From Pseudomonas mangrovi (GTDB taxonomy: Bacteria > Pseudomonadota > Gammaproteobacteria > Pseudomonadales > Pseudomonadaceae): a DNA stretch of 64,000 nucleotides. Position 1 is the first letter of the stretch. Each line of letters begins with the position of its first letter. The notes beneath the pieces are model-generated. The model was given only the letters and a program-made list of their open reading frames with translations, had not been told where the DNA came from and did not search any database. Positions 45,758 through 54,800 of this stretch are shown piece after piece. The stretch is from assembly GCF_003052585.1 (NCBI RefSeq), contig NZ_QASN01000002.1, positions 310,001-374,000 of the forward strand, in the 5' to 3' direction. Made by a program: the position numbers and the translations under genes.

Positions 45758-47905
45758 TCAGGGAATGAAGTTGAGCGTCTCCGGCAGCGACGCTGGCGGC
45801 ACCTCGAAGAAGGGCGCGCCGCCGTCGGGGTCGATGCTCAGTGCGCCGTCACTAGCGAGGAACACCGCCATCTGCCGCTGCGCCATCAGCGAGAAAGGCG
45901 CCATTGCCGGATTGCCCAGGCTGGTGAGGAAGGTATGCGGATCCTTGCCCACTGACGGATTCTGCGCATAGGCCAGATCGTGGCGGTAGAAGGTCGCCCG
46001 GTCAGCCAGGCCGCCGGCTCGCAGGATGGCACTGCTGGTCGGGTTCGGCGTGCCCTGATCGCCCTTGGCGAACTGGAACACCAGCGGTCGCACCGCTCGC
46101 CCCGGCAGCGGCCGCTCACGCAGATGCACCGCATACGCCGCCGCATTGGCCGACTGCTGCGCCCACTCGCTGCGATCCAGCGCACGCTGGATGGCCATCG
46201 CGCCGGGCACGGCATTGATCCGCACCGGTTCGTCGCGCGACGGGATGTTCTCGTTGAACTGCACGCCACTGGGATGGGCGACGTTGATCAGCGACGGCTG
46301 ACGCAGCGCCAGATAGGCACCGGTGGAAGCACGCGCCAGACCCAGGCGACCAGCCTCGGTCATCGAGCCGCCAGCGACATTGGTGGCCAATGCGCGGATG
46401 CGCGGCTCGACCGCCACCATCGGCATGCCATAGACGCCACCAAACGACTGGCTGGCGTAGTACAGCCGCTGCGGGTCGAGGTCGATCCGACCGTCACCGT
46501 CGACATCGATGCCCTGAGCGATCTGCCGCACCAGCTGCATCAGGTCGATGCTGGTCTGACGCACGCCGTCGCGGTGGCTGAGCACGCCGTAAGGCCGCGC
46601 CGCCGAGAGACCTTCGGCAATGGTGATGACGCCGTCGCCATCGGTATCGAAACTGCGCCCGCCGGCCGGCAGCCGTACCTCGCCGCCATCATTCAGCAGC
46701 ACCCGCAGATAGCCCTGCTCGCCGCCACCATGACCCACCGCGTTGATCGCCACCGTGGCGATGCCCTGGTTGGCGAAGCTGGCCGCCACCGCCCAGGGCG
46801 AGCCATACATGCTGTCGGTCAGGCCATGGCCGAACAGGGTTACCGGCCAGCCGCCGGCCGGCATCTCGCCGGAAGGCAGGAAGACCACGAAGACCAGCTC
46901 GTGGCTGCCGAGCTGACGCGGCATGCCGAGCAGGCTCGGCGTGGGCGCAATGATACGCTCGGCATTGCGGTAGTTCGGCGAGCTGAAGCGGCCGAACGCA
47001 ACCCGAGCAACCGCGCCAGGCACCGCCTGCAGCGCACCACTCGGCACCGCAGTGGTGGTATAGGCCGGCGCCGTGCCGGTCTGCCGGTTCAACTCGATGG
47101 CCTGCAGCGCTGACACTGCGAAGACGCTGCGCAGCGGCGCTCCCGCACGCTCTGCCAGCTGGAAATCCACCGGCCCGGGCGTCTGCTGTTGAATGCGCTT
47201 GTGCACTTTCTGCAAGTCGCCGCTGATGCTGCGGGTAGTGAACAGACTCAGCGCCGCGATCTTCTGCTCCGGCAGTCGTGCGTAGCCCCGCGACTGCCGC
47301 AACGCCTGCAGGTACGGCAGCAGCCCGCGACTGCGCGCCTGGTCATCCAGACCACCGAGGAAACGACCGAAGCGGCCGCTGACGATCGGCTTGCCGGCGG
47401 CATCACGCACGGCGGTGGTCACCACCAGCGCGTAACGGCTGTGCTGGTCGAGCTGCTGGTCGGACTCGAACGCCAGGGTGCGGCTGGCCGGATCCCAGAC
47501 GACCTGGTTGATACCGACTCGCTCGCCGCGACCGCGGCCAGTCAGGGTGTCGCCAAGGTGAACGATGAAGATGCTCCGGCTGTTGACCGAACTCGGGTCG
47601 ATATCGCCATCGAAAGGCACGCTGAAGCGCGGCTGCACATTGAAGCCATCAAGGGTATTGAGCACGTTGATATCAGCGCAGTCGGAGACGTACAGGCTGC
47701 AGTCCGGCAGCGGCATGTCTACCCGGCGGCCGGTGACCTGGCGCAAGTCGGTACGGGTGAAGCGATCGCTGGGGAAGGGACTGCCATCGACGCTGGAAAG
47801 ATCGTAGCGAACGCTGGTCGCAGCGCTGGCAATGGCCGGCAGCGCGCCAAGCAGAAGAGCCACAGCAAGGGTCTGGCAGCATCGGGGGGAACGGCGAAGC
47901 GACAT
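45758..47905 (-). CDS. Secreted alpha/beta-hydrolase, bacterial virulence-factor lipase type
   Basis: 715 residues. A signal peptide covers about 1-28 (AIASA-ATSVRY). The N-terminal domain (DLSSVDGSPFPSDRFTRTD...) and Ig-like bonding section fit the Lipase_bact_N/VolA-like family. The hydrolase part has the oxyanion segment TLFGHGLTDS and a nucleophile elbow SQSFGGVYG (S-x-S-x-G rather than G-x-S-x-G). Two calcium-loop motifs, DTDGDGVITIAEG and DVDGDGRIDLDP, lie in between. AGGAGG precedes the ATG at 47905. The substrate could be lysophospholipid or polyester; unproven. A long leader and palindrome lie upstream. Confidence 0.85.
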   Translation of the reverse strand: MSLRRSPRCCQTLAVALLLGALPAIASAATSVRYDLSSVDGSPFPSDRFTRTDLRQVTGRRVDMPLPDCSLYVSDCADINVLNTLDGFNVQPRFSVPFDGDIDPSSVNSRSIFIVHLGDTLTGRGRGERVGINQVVWDPASRTLAFESDQQLDQHSRYALVVTTAVRDAAGKPIVSGRFGRFLGGLDDQARSRGLLPYLQALRQSRGYARLPEQKIAALSLFTTRSISGDLQKVHKRIQQQTPGPVDFQLAERAGAPLRSVFAVSALQAIELNRQTGTAPAYTTTAVPSGALQAVPGAVARVAFGRFSSPNYRNAERIIAPTPSLLGMPRQLGSHELVFVVFLPSGEMPAGGWPVTLFGHGLTDSMYGSPWAVAASFANQGIATVAINAVGHGGGEQGYLRVLLNDGGEVRLPAGGRSFDTDGDGVITIAEGLSAARPYGVLSHRDGVRQTSIDLMQLVRQIAQGIDVDGDGRIDLDPQRLYYASQSFGGVYGMPMVAVEPRIRALATNVAGGSMTEAGRLGLARASTGAYLALRQPSLINVAHPSGVQFNENIPSRDEPVRINAVPGAMAIQRALDRSEWAQQSANAAAYAVHLRERPLPGRAVRPLVFQFAKGDQGTPNPTSSAILRAGGLADRATFYRHDLAYAQNPSVGKDPHTFLTSLGNPAMAPFSLMAQRQMAVFLASDGALSIDPDGGAPFFEVPPASLPETLNFIP

Positions 47906-48247
47906 CGAGCCTCCTGAGGTCACGCACTGAGGTTGAGTGTGCTGCACGGCGGACGACGAGCTCGACGGTGCGGCCGGTAACGACCCGGGCACTGGATTGC
48001 GCAACGCATCAGGCGGTTGGCAGGTCCAGCATCGACAAGGGCGCGTACCGAGCACGTCCACGGACATCCGCGGACTGGTTGTTATTGTTGTGACGCTCGC
48101 CGTCAACAGTAGATGAACGAACGTTCATTCTCAAGCGAGTCTCGTATTTCCACCCGCTCCCCGGCAGCGGGCCCGCTCCGACCCAGGCCCAACCAATGTC
48201 GACCATGCTAAGGTCGCCGCCTTTTCCAGCCCTGGAGGATTTTCAGC
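47906..48247. promoter_or_regulatory. Divergent region with TetR-type palindrome
   Basis: 342 bases without a gene between the lipase (-) and ydcZ-like (+) genes. ATGAACG-AA-CGTTCAT (48113-48128) is a perfect 7-bp inverted repeat of the size bound by TetR-family repressors. On the minus strand it lies just before TTGACG (48106-48101), a possible -35 with a weak TAACAA -10, implying a lipase leader of about 160 bases. Nothing else is seen. Confidence 0.5.
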
Positions 48248-48694
48248 ATGTCCGGCAACGCCTGGTTGATCGCCCTGACCCTGTTCGCTGGCGCCCTGAT
48301 GCCCCTGCAGGCCGGCATCAATGGTCAGCTTGCCCGCCAGGTGCCGAGCGTGATGACGGCGGCGCTGATTTCCTTCCTGGTCGGCACCCTCGCCCTGCTC
48401 GCGGTGGTGTTGCTGCAGCGCGGTCTGCCCAGTGTCACCGAGCTGCGCAGCCTGAACTGGTGGCACTGGTGCGGCGGCTTGCTCGGGGCCTTCTTCATCG
48501 CCAACGCCGCCTTCGCCGGCCCGCGCATCGGTGCCCTGCTGTTCATGGCACTGGTGCTGGCCGGCCAACTGGGCATGGCGTTGCTGCTCGACCACCAGGG
48601 CTGGGCGGGCTTTCGCGAAGCACCGATCAATGCCAGCAAGCTCGGCGGTCTGGGCCTGATCTTCGCCGGGGTCTGGCTGATCCAGCGCGGTTGA
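48248..48694 (+). CDS. YdcZ/DUF606-family membrane transporter
   Basis: 148-residue inner-membrane protein with five hydrophobic segments, a half-size relative of DMT/EamA exporters. Signature stretches are AGALMPLQAGINGQLARQV near the start, GGLLGAFFIANAAFAGPRIG in the middle and GLGLIFAGVWLIQRG at the end, typical of YdcZ. GGAGG lies 10 bases before the ATG. It is monocistronic and followed by the palindrome cluster. Substrate unknown. Confidence 0.9.
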   Translation: MSGNAWLIALTLFAGALMPLQAGINGQLARQVPSVMTAALISFLVGTLALLAVVLLQRGLPSVTELRSLNWWHWCGGLLGAFFIANAAFAGPRIGALLFMALVLAGQLGMALLLDHQGWAGFREAPINASKLGGLGLIFAGVWLIQRG

Positions 48695-49053
48695 TGTGCC
48701 GACGGGCCCTCGGCGCAATGCGCTGCGCTTATTGCGCCCTACGGGTTAGCAGCCGCTTCATCAGCGCCAGTGCCGTGGGGGGGGACAACGCCGTGTTTGT
48801 CCAGCATGGACCGTGCAAAACGGTGTGGCCTGAGCATCAAGGCGCTCGGGAGCCGAAATGGTGGATGAGGAAAGCGTCATCCACCCTACGAAAGTCCGTC
48901 CTGCGTAGGGTGGACAACGGCGCAGCCTTGTCCACCCGCGAAATGGCTCATAGCTGCGGTCTGGCGAAGCAACCGCGTGGTAGGGCGGATTAGCCGCTAC
49001 GCGGCGTAATCCGCCGAGCGATCCCGCACCGAAAGGACGGCAACGCCGAACCG
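48695..49053. repeat. Mosaic of dispersed intergenic palindromes
   Basis: 359 bases without a gene, filled with short perfect or near-perfect inverted repeats: GGCGCAAT/ATTGCGCC (48712-48738); GGACAA/TTGTCC (near 48783-48802); GGTGGATGA/TCATCCACC (48860-48885); GGGTGGACAA/TTGTCCACCC (48908-48937); GGCGGATTA/TAATCCGCC with an inner GCCGC/GCGGC (48984-49015). Several are next to CCTACG or GTAGGG, a repeated junction. I recall such elements as dispersed repeats in Pseudomonas/Stutzerimonas genomes. They may act as 3'-end hairpins for ydcZ-like and pbpC. Confidence 0.75.
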
Positions 49054-51396
49054 TTAACGAACGATCTCGAACTCGACCTGGGCGGTCTGGCCGCTTTCAT
49101 CGAGGGCGCTGAGCTGGAAGCGGCCGCTGCGGGCGAAGGCATACCGCAGGCTTTCCCCGGCGGCGCTCTCGCCAACCGGACGGCCGTCGAGGAACCACCA
49201 GGTGCGGCCGCTGCCGCCGAGCACCGAGAACTCCAGCGGCAGCGGCTCGCGACTACCGGCCGGGCGCTGCAGGCGCGCCTGATCCCGCACGCCGACGATC
49301 GACAACGGCGGCGCCAGTGCCTCCCGCGCGGGCGGGCACTGCTGATCCACTGCCGGCATGCGCACTTCCCGGCGCTCGCGGCGCGGCAACCAGGACTCCA
49401 GCGGCGCCGGCCAGAACTGCAGTTCGTGCGGCCGGGCGTCATTGCAGCCGGCATCCACCCGCAGCCCTTCGGCGTTGAGCCAGATCTTCTCGCGCAGACC
49501 CAGACCCAGCGGCTGATCCTGCGCCTGCAGGGTCGGTGGCGTGGTGCCGTCGATAATCCAGGCAAATCGCTGACGGCGACAATTGTGGTCATCACGCGCC
49601 AGCGACTGGCCCAAAGGCCAGCAGATCGCCGCCACCCCGACCGAATCCGGAGGCTCCTGCGCCGGGCCGGACAGCCCGCGCTGGGCGTCGCGATTGACCA
49701 GCACATCGTGCACCTGCAGCAGCAGCGGTGCCGCCGAGGCCAGACCGAACTGGCCGGGCACCGGCGTGCCGTCGGGGCGACCAATCCAGACGCCGATCAG
49801 ATGCCGCGGTCCGACGCCGATCGCCCAGGCATCGCGAAAGCCGTAGCTGGTGCCGGTCTTCCAGGCCAGCACCGGACGCTGCAGCAATCGCGCACGCGGG
49901 TCGCGATCCGGCCGCGCCTGGCCGGCCAGTACCCGGCGCACGATCCAGGCCGCGCCGGGCGAGAGCAGACGTCGCTCGTGCAGAGACTGATCCGGCTGAA
50001 AACGCAGCCGCGCCGTACGCCCGTCGCGGGCGAAGGCGCTGTAGCCGACAACAAGGTCCTCCAGCCGGCTGCCGCCGCCGCCAAGAATCAGCGCCAGGTT
50101 TGGCTCGGCACCGTGCGGCAGCACCAGCGGCACGCCGGCGGCGCGCATCTCGCCGGCAAAACGTTTCGGCCCATAGGCCTCCATCAGTTGCACGGCCGGC
50201 AGGTTGAGCGAGGTCGCCAGCGCCTCGCTGGCCGACACCGGCCCCTTGAAGCCGGCGGCGAAGTTGCCCGGCCGGTAGTCGCCATAGCGACGCGGCACGT
50301 CCTGCAGCAGCGACTCGGAGTGGATCAGCCCGCCGTCCATGGCCATGCCATAGAGAAACGGCTTGAGCGTGGAACCTGGCGAGCGCAGCGCGGCAACCAT
50401 GTCGACATGACCGAAGCGCTTGCTATCGCCCATGTCGATCGAGCCAAGGTAGGCGCGCACCGCCATGCTTTCGTGCTCGACCACCAGAATTGCCGCCGAG
50501 GTGTGCTCGGGCAGTCGAGCGCGCCAGCCGAGCAGCAGATCCTCCAGCCGTCGCTGCATGCCGACGTCGATGGTGGTGCGGATCAGCGGCGGGCTCCCGG
50601 GGCGGTTCAGGCGACGGGCCAGCAGCGGCGCCAGGCGCGGTTCCTGGCGCGGAGCGAGGAACACCGGTTCTTCCAGTGCCTCCTCGACCAGCGACTGCGG
50701 CCAGACATCGAACTCGCCCAGACGGCGCAGGACCTTGTCCCTTGCAGCCTGGGCCCGCTCTGGATGCCGATCCGGCCGCAGCCGGCTGGGCGCCTGCGGC
50801 AGCACCGCGAGCAGCGCAGCCTCGGAGCGGGTCAGCTGCGCCGGCGACTTGCCCAGATAAGCCCAGCTGGCCGCCGCCACGCCCTCCAGGGTGCCGCCGA
50901 AGGGCGCACGGTTCAGATAGAGCGTGAGTATCTCCTCCTTGGACAGATGCCACTCCAGCTGCAGGGTGCGCCACAGCTGGCGCAGCTTGCCGCTGTAGGT
51001 CCGCGAGTGCGGGTCGAGTAGCCGCGCCACCTGCATCGACAGGGTACTGCCGCCGGAAACCACCTGGCCGCCCGTGACGTTCTGCCAGGCGGCCCGCCCC
51101 AGGGCCAGCGGGTTGACGCCGGGATGGCGATAGAACCAGCGGTCCTCGTAGGTCAGCAGCGCCTCAAGGTAATAGGGGGAAACGTCCTGCGGCGTCACCG
51201 GGTAGCGCCAGACGCCGTCGCTGTCGGCGAAACGCCACAGCGGCGTGCCGTCCTCGGCCAGCACCACGCGCGCCAGATCATCCGTGGGCAGCGGCAGCGG
51301 AAACAGCCGGTCGCCCAGCCACAGCGCCAGCAGCAGGGCCGCCAATAGCTGCGCCAGGCGGCGCAGGCGCAGTCGCCAGCGCGAAAGGGAAGTCAA
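49054..51396 (-). CDS. pbpC: Penicillin-binding protein 1C
   Basis: 780-residue bifunctional peptidoglycan synthase. A membrane anchor (about 14-31) is followed by the GT51 glycosyltransferase domain (catalytic Glu84 in LTYEDRWFYRHPG; GGSTLSMQVAR at 115-125), the transpeptidase domain with Ser342-Thr-Leu-Lys345, Ser396-Leu-Asn398 and Lys513-Thr-Gly, and the PBP1C-specific C-terminal domain (about 690-780). The start is TTG at 51396 with GGAG 7 bases upstream; no suitable ATG exists nearby. In E. coli pbpC lies next to yfhM, as here, apart from an intervening small gene on the other strand. Confidence 0.96.
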   Translation of the reverse strand: MTSLSRWRLRLRRLAQLLAALLLALWLGDRLFPLPLPTDDLARVVLAEDGTPLWRFADSDGVWRYPVTPQDVSPYYLEALLTYEDRWFYRHPGVNPLALGRAAWQNVTGGQVVSGGSTLSMQVARLLDPHSRTYSGKLRQLWRTLQLEWHLSKEEILTLYLNRAPFGGTLEGVAAASWAYLGKSPAQLTRSEAALLAVLPQAPSRLRPDRHPERAQAARDKVLRRLGEFDVWPQSLVEEALEEPVFLAPRQEPRLAPLLARRLNRPGSPPLIRTTIDVGMQRRLEDLLLGWRARLPEHTSAAILVVEHESMAVRAYLGSIDMGDSKRFGHVDMVAALRSPGSTLKPFLYGMAMDGGLIHSESLLQDVPRRYGDYRPGNFAAGFKGPVSASEALATSLNLPAVQLMEAYGPKRFAGEMRAAGVPLVLPHGAEPNLALILGGGGSRLEDLVVGYSAFARDGRTARLRFQPDQSLHERRLLSPGAAWIVRRVLAGQARPDRDPRARLLQRPVLAWKTGTSYGFRDAWAIGVGPRHLIGVWIGRPDGTPVPGQFGLASAAPLLLQVHDVLVNRDAQRGLSGPAQEPPDSVGVAAICWPLGQSLARDDHNCRRQRFAWIIDGTTPPTLQAQDQPLGLGLREKIWLNAEGLRVDAGCNDARPHELQFWPAPLESWLPRRERREVRMPAVDQQCPPAREALAPPLSIVGVRDQARLQRPAGSREPLPLEFSVLGGSGRTWWFLDGRPVGESAAGESLRYAFARSGRFQLSALDESGQTAQVEFEIVR

Positions 51397-51536
51397 AGCT
51401 GCGCTCCAGCGGTCGGATGCACCAGCGCGCTCGACGAGACGACAGAAGCCCAGACTCGCGTATGCTCGCCGGCCAGCGAATACTCACCACTCACCCACGC
51501 TCCAGACGGAGCGACGACAGCGGCAAGGAAAAGAAT

Positions 51537-51830
51537 ATGCATGTGGAAGGCTTCTTCGAGGGTCTGGGTCAGGTGCTCGGCACCATCATCCGTTTCGTGG
51601 TCGATCTGCTCACCGGTTTCTTCGACATGCTCGGCAGTGCCGGACGCGACTTTCTCAACGGGCTGTCCCGCGCGCTCGGCATGGAAGCCTCGCTGCTGGG
51701 CATGATCGCCCTGGTACTCGGCCTGCTGTTGCTGGGGCTGTCGGTACGCGCCTTCGTCCGCAAGCGCGTCGTCGCCGGCATCCTCTGGCTGTTGATCAGT
51801 CTCTGGCTGCTCAGCCTGATCATCCACTAG
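51537..51830 (+). CDS. Small membrane protein between yfhM and pbpC
   Basis: 97 residues from MHVEGFFEGLGQVLGTIIRFV. Two to three hydrophobic segments are evident (about 13-33, 52-72, 78-96), ending in LLSLIIH. No family recognised. AAGGAAAAG precedes the ATG at 51537. The gene is divergent from pbpC (141 bases apart) and convergent with yfhM, separating two genes that usually sit together, and a strong symmetrical hairpin follows its stop. Its position suggests an envelope role, which is inference only. Confidence 0.75.
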   Translation: MHVEGFFEGLGQVLGTIIRFVVDLLTGFFDMLGSAGRDFLNGLSRALGMEASLLGMIALVLGLLLLGLSVRAFVRKRVVAGILWLLISLWLLSLIIH

Positions 51831-51835
51831 CAGAT

Positions 51836-51865
51836 TGGCGGGAGCGGCGCAGCCGGCTCCCGCCA
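51836..51865. terminator. Hairpin between the small membrane gene and yfhM
   Basis: TGGCGGGAGC (51836-51845) pairs perfectly with GCTCCCGCCA (51856-51865) across 10 bases. It lies between convergent stop codons and has no T-tract, so it may be a bidirectional 3'-end structure. Confidence 0.6.
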
Positions 51866-51871
51866 TTGCAC

Positions 51872-54800
51872 TCAGTCGCGCGGACGCACCACCAGTTGCC
51901 CAGGCGATGTGCCCAGCGCACGCCACTGCGGACGGTACATCGACTCGACCTGCGGCGGCGGCACCCGGTAGCTGCCCGGTGTCACCGCGCGCGCCAGGTA
52001 GAGCAGGTGCGTGGTCTCGTAGGGCGACAACGCCAGCGCCGCCACGTAGCGATCGTCACGGAACTCCTGGTGCTTGATGCCGGCCGCGGCCATCGACTCC
52101 AGCCACTCCTTCACCGCACCGCCGGCGTCCTCCAGACTGGCCGCGCCATTGGCCAGATTCTGGTTCTCCAGCTCCAGGCCCGCCGGCAGCAGGTCGACCA
52201 CCAGGGCATCGGGCACCTGCTCGTCGGCGTTCAGCGCGATGTGCACCAGTACCAGCTCGCCACTGGCGAGATTGTTCAGGTCGATGCGCCGGCCATCCAT
52301 ACCCAGGTACTCGCGGCGGATTTCCAGGTTCTCGCCAACCGCCTCGGGAGCCCTCGCCGGATAGCCGGACAGGGTCAGACGCTGATACAGCGCCGCCTCG
52401 CCAGGACTGCTGATGCTCAACGGCACCTGCAGCAGGGCGCCTTCGAGCTTCAGTTCGGCCTGTTGCGGGTTGAGCACACGGGTCTGCCCCGCCACGTCAA
52501 GCGTGGCGCTCCAGCTCGGCTCGGGCTTGCTCAGCAGGCCGCGTCCGGCAAGGAACAGCGCATTGCTTTCCTGGGTCGACAGCCAGCGACGACCGGCCAG
52601 GGTATCGGCCAGATCGAACAGGCGTCGCTCGACCCGATCCGTAGCCATGTCGTGTTCCTGCAGCAGCGCCAGCATCAGCGCCTGATCACGCAGCGGACTG
52701 CCGTAATCATCGAGCCAGAGGTTCTCCTTGCGTCCCGTGGCCAAGCCGGCCTGCAGCGCCTGATCGGCACGCGGGGCGTCGCCCATGCGCTGCAGCGCTA
52801 CCGCCAGATGCACCAGCGGCAGGCCCGACAGCGACTGTTCGCGACGCTCGAACAGGCTGCGCAGGGAGCCCAGCGGCGCCTGTTCGCTGCGTGCCAGCAC
52901 GTAACCGGCGTAGGCCTGGACGGCGAAGCGGCTGTGGTCGCGATCACTGCTGTAGGGCACGTCGATCAGACTCGGCTCCTGCAGGTAGCGCAGCAGACGC
53001 TCGCTGGCCTTCTTCAGCGCCTCGTCCGGCACGCCGAAGCCCTGCTCGCGAGCGCGCAGGAGGAAGTCGGTGACATAGGCGGTGAGCCAGTGCTCCTCGC
53101 TGCCGTCGGCACCCCAGAGACCGAAACTGCCGTTGTGCCGCTGCATGCCGAGCAGGCGCTCGATGCCCAGCTCGATCGACTTGCGCCGCTGTTCGTCCGG
53201 CTCGCCCGTAAGGCCCAGGCGCTTGAGCAGTGCGGCATCGGCATACAGCGACGGATACAGACCGCTGGTGGTCTGTTCCAGACAACCGTAGGGGTAGGCC
53301 TTGAGCGCACGGATCTGCTCGCCGAGGTTCAGCGGCGGACGGCTCGACAGGCTCAGGCGCGCTTCCAGGCCGGCCGGTTCGAAGGCTGCCAGGGCGTCCG
53401 CCGGCAGCTCCCACGGCTGGTCCTTCAATACCGTGCGGTAATGCACCAGCTGCGCCGGCCAGGCCGGCCGCACGCCCAGGCGCCATTCGCGCTCCAGCGG
53501 TGCGAGGGTTTCATCGGGCAGTTGCAGCCCCTCGACCTTAAGGCGCAGCACGCCCTGGCCGAGGCCACCCAGCGCGCGCACCGGAATGCTCAGGGTGCGA
53601 CGCTCGCCGTCGGCCAGCTGCAGCTCGCTGCCGGCCGTGCCGGTCAGCTCGATCTGACCTTCGCTGACCAGGGAAACCTTGAGCGTCTGCGCCGCGCCCG
53701 ACAGGTTGCTCACATCCAGCGCCAGGCTGGTCTGATCGCCACCGGCAAGGAAGCGCGGCGCGGCCAGCTCGGCGACCACCGGGGCGGCGACCACGGTCTT
53801 GGCCTCGGCCGAGCCGTAGCGCTCATCCGTCCAGACCTGGCCCATCAGGCGCAGCTCGCCATTGAAGTCGGGAATGTCCAGGCTGACTTCGCCACGGCCC
53901 TGCTCGTCGAGCTTCAGCGGCTGGCTCTGCAAGGCGACGATCAGCACGCTGCTGTCGGGCTTCTTGCCACCGGCCGCGAGTGCCGCGTCACCACCGAAGG
54001 CCAGGCTGGCAAGACGGCCCTGTCCTGCCTCGATCAACTGGCCGTAGACGTCCAACTGGTCGGCCGCGTAGGCCTTGCGCCCGAACAACCCGGCGAACGG
54101 ATCAGGGGTCTTGAACTCGGTGATATTGAGGATGCCGCTGTCCACCGCTGCGACCAGCACATGCGCCTCACGCGCCGGGCTGCCATCGGCGTTGCGCGCC
54201 TGCACCTGGACCTTCAGCGGCTGGTTGGGACGCATTTTCTGCGGCCCCTCGAGCTCCAGCGCCAGCTTGCGCGGGGCGCGGTCGAGCGGCAGGTGCAGCA
54301 GGCCGACAGCACGCTTGGGCGTGACCCCGGTCTTGCGCTCACCCGGACGAATCACCAGGGCGCTGATATAGAGATCATGCCGTGCCCAGTCCTTGTCGAT
54401 CGGCAGGTCGAAGCTCTTGCCTTCGGCCGGCACCTCGATCTCCTGCCACCACAGGGGGCCTTCGCTCGATTCGAGCATCAGGTAGCCCTTGCCGGCAGCC
54501 GGCGGCGTGACGGTGATGCGCGCCGTCTCGCCTTCGGCATAGCCCGGCTTGTCCAGCGCCAGCTTGACCTGGTCCGGACGCACCGCGCCGCCTTCGGCGT
54601 TGTCCTGCCAGCGCCAGCCAGCCCACACGCGCAGGCTGCTGACCAACCCGGTGGCCGGGTCTTCGACCTCGACCCGATACGGGCCCCACTCCAGTGGGAA
54701 GGACACCTTGGCGGTGCCACCAGCGCTGACGCTGACCTTCTCCTCGGCCATGTTCAGCTGCTTCTCGTTGAAGTTGTGACTCCAGCCACTGTCCTCCGAG

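Noticed and set aside
46390..47113. Plus-strand frames opposite the secreted hydrolase
   Set aside because: Shadows of the conserved hydrolase, Arg/His-rich without domains.
48695..49053. CRISPR-like array
   Set aside because: The repeats differ from each other, are palindromic, and have no regular spacing or shared direct-repeat unit; no cas genes.
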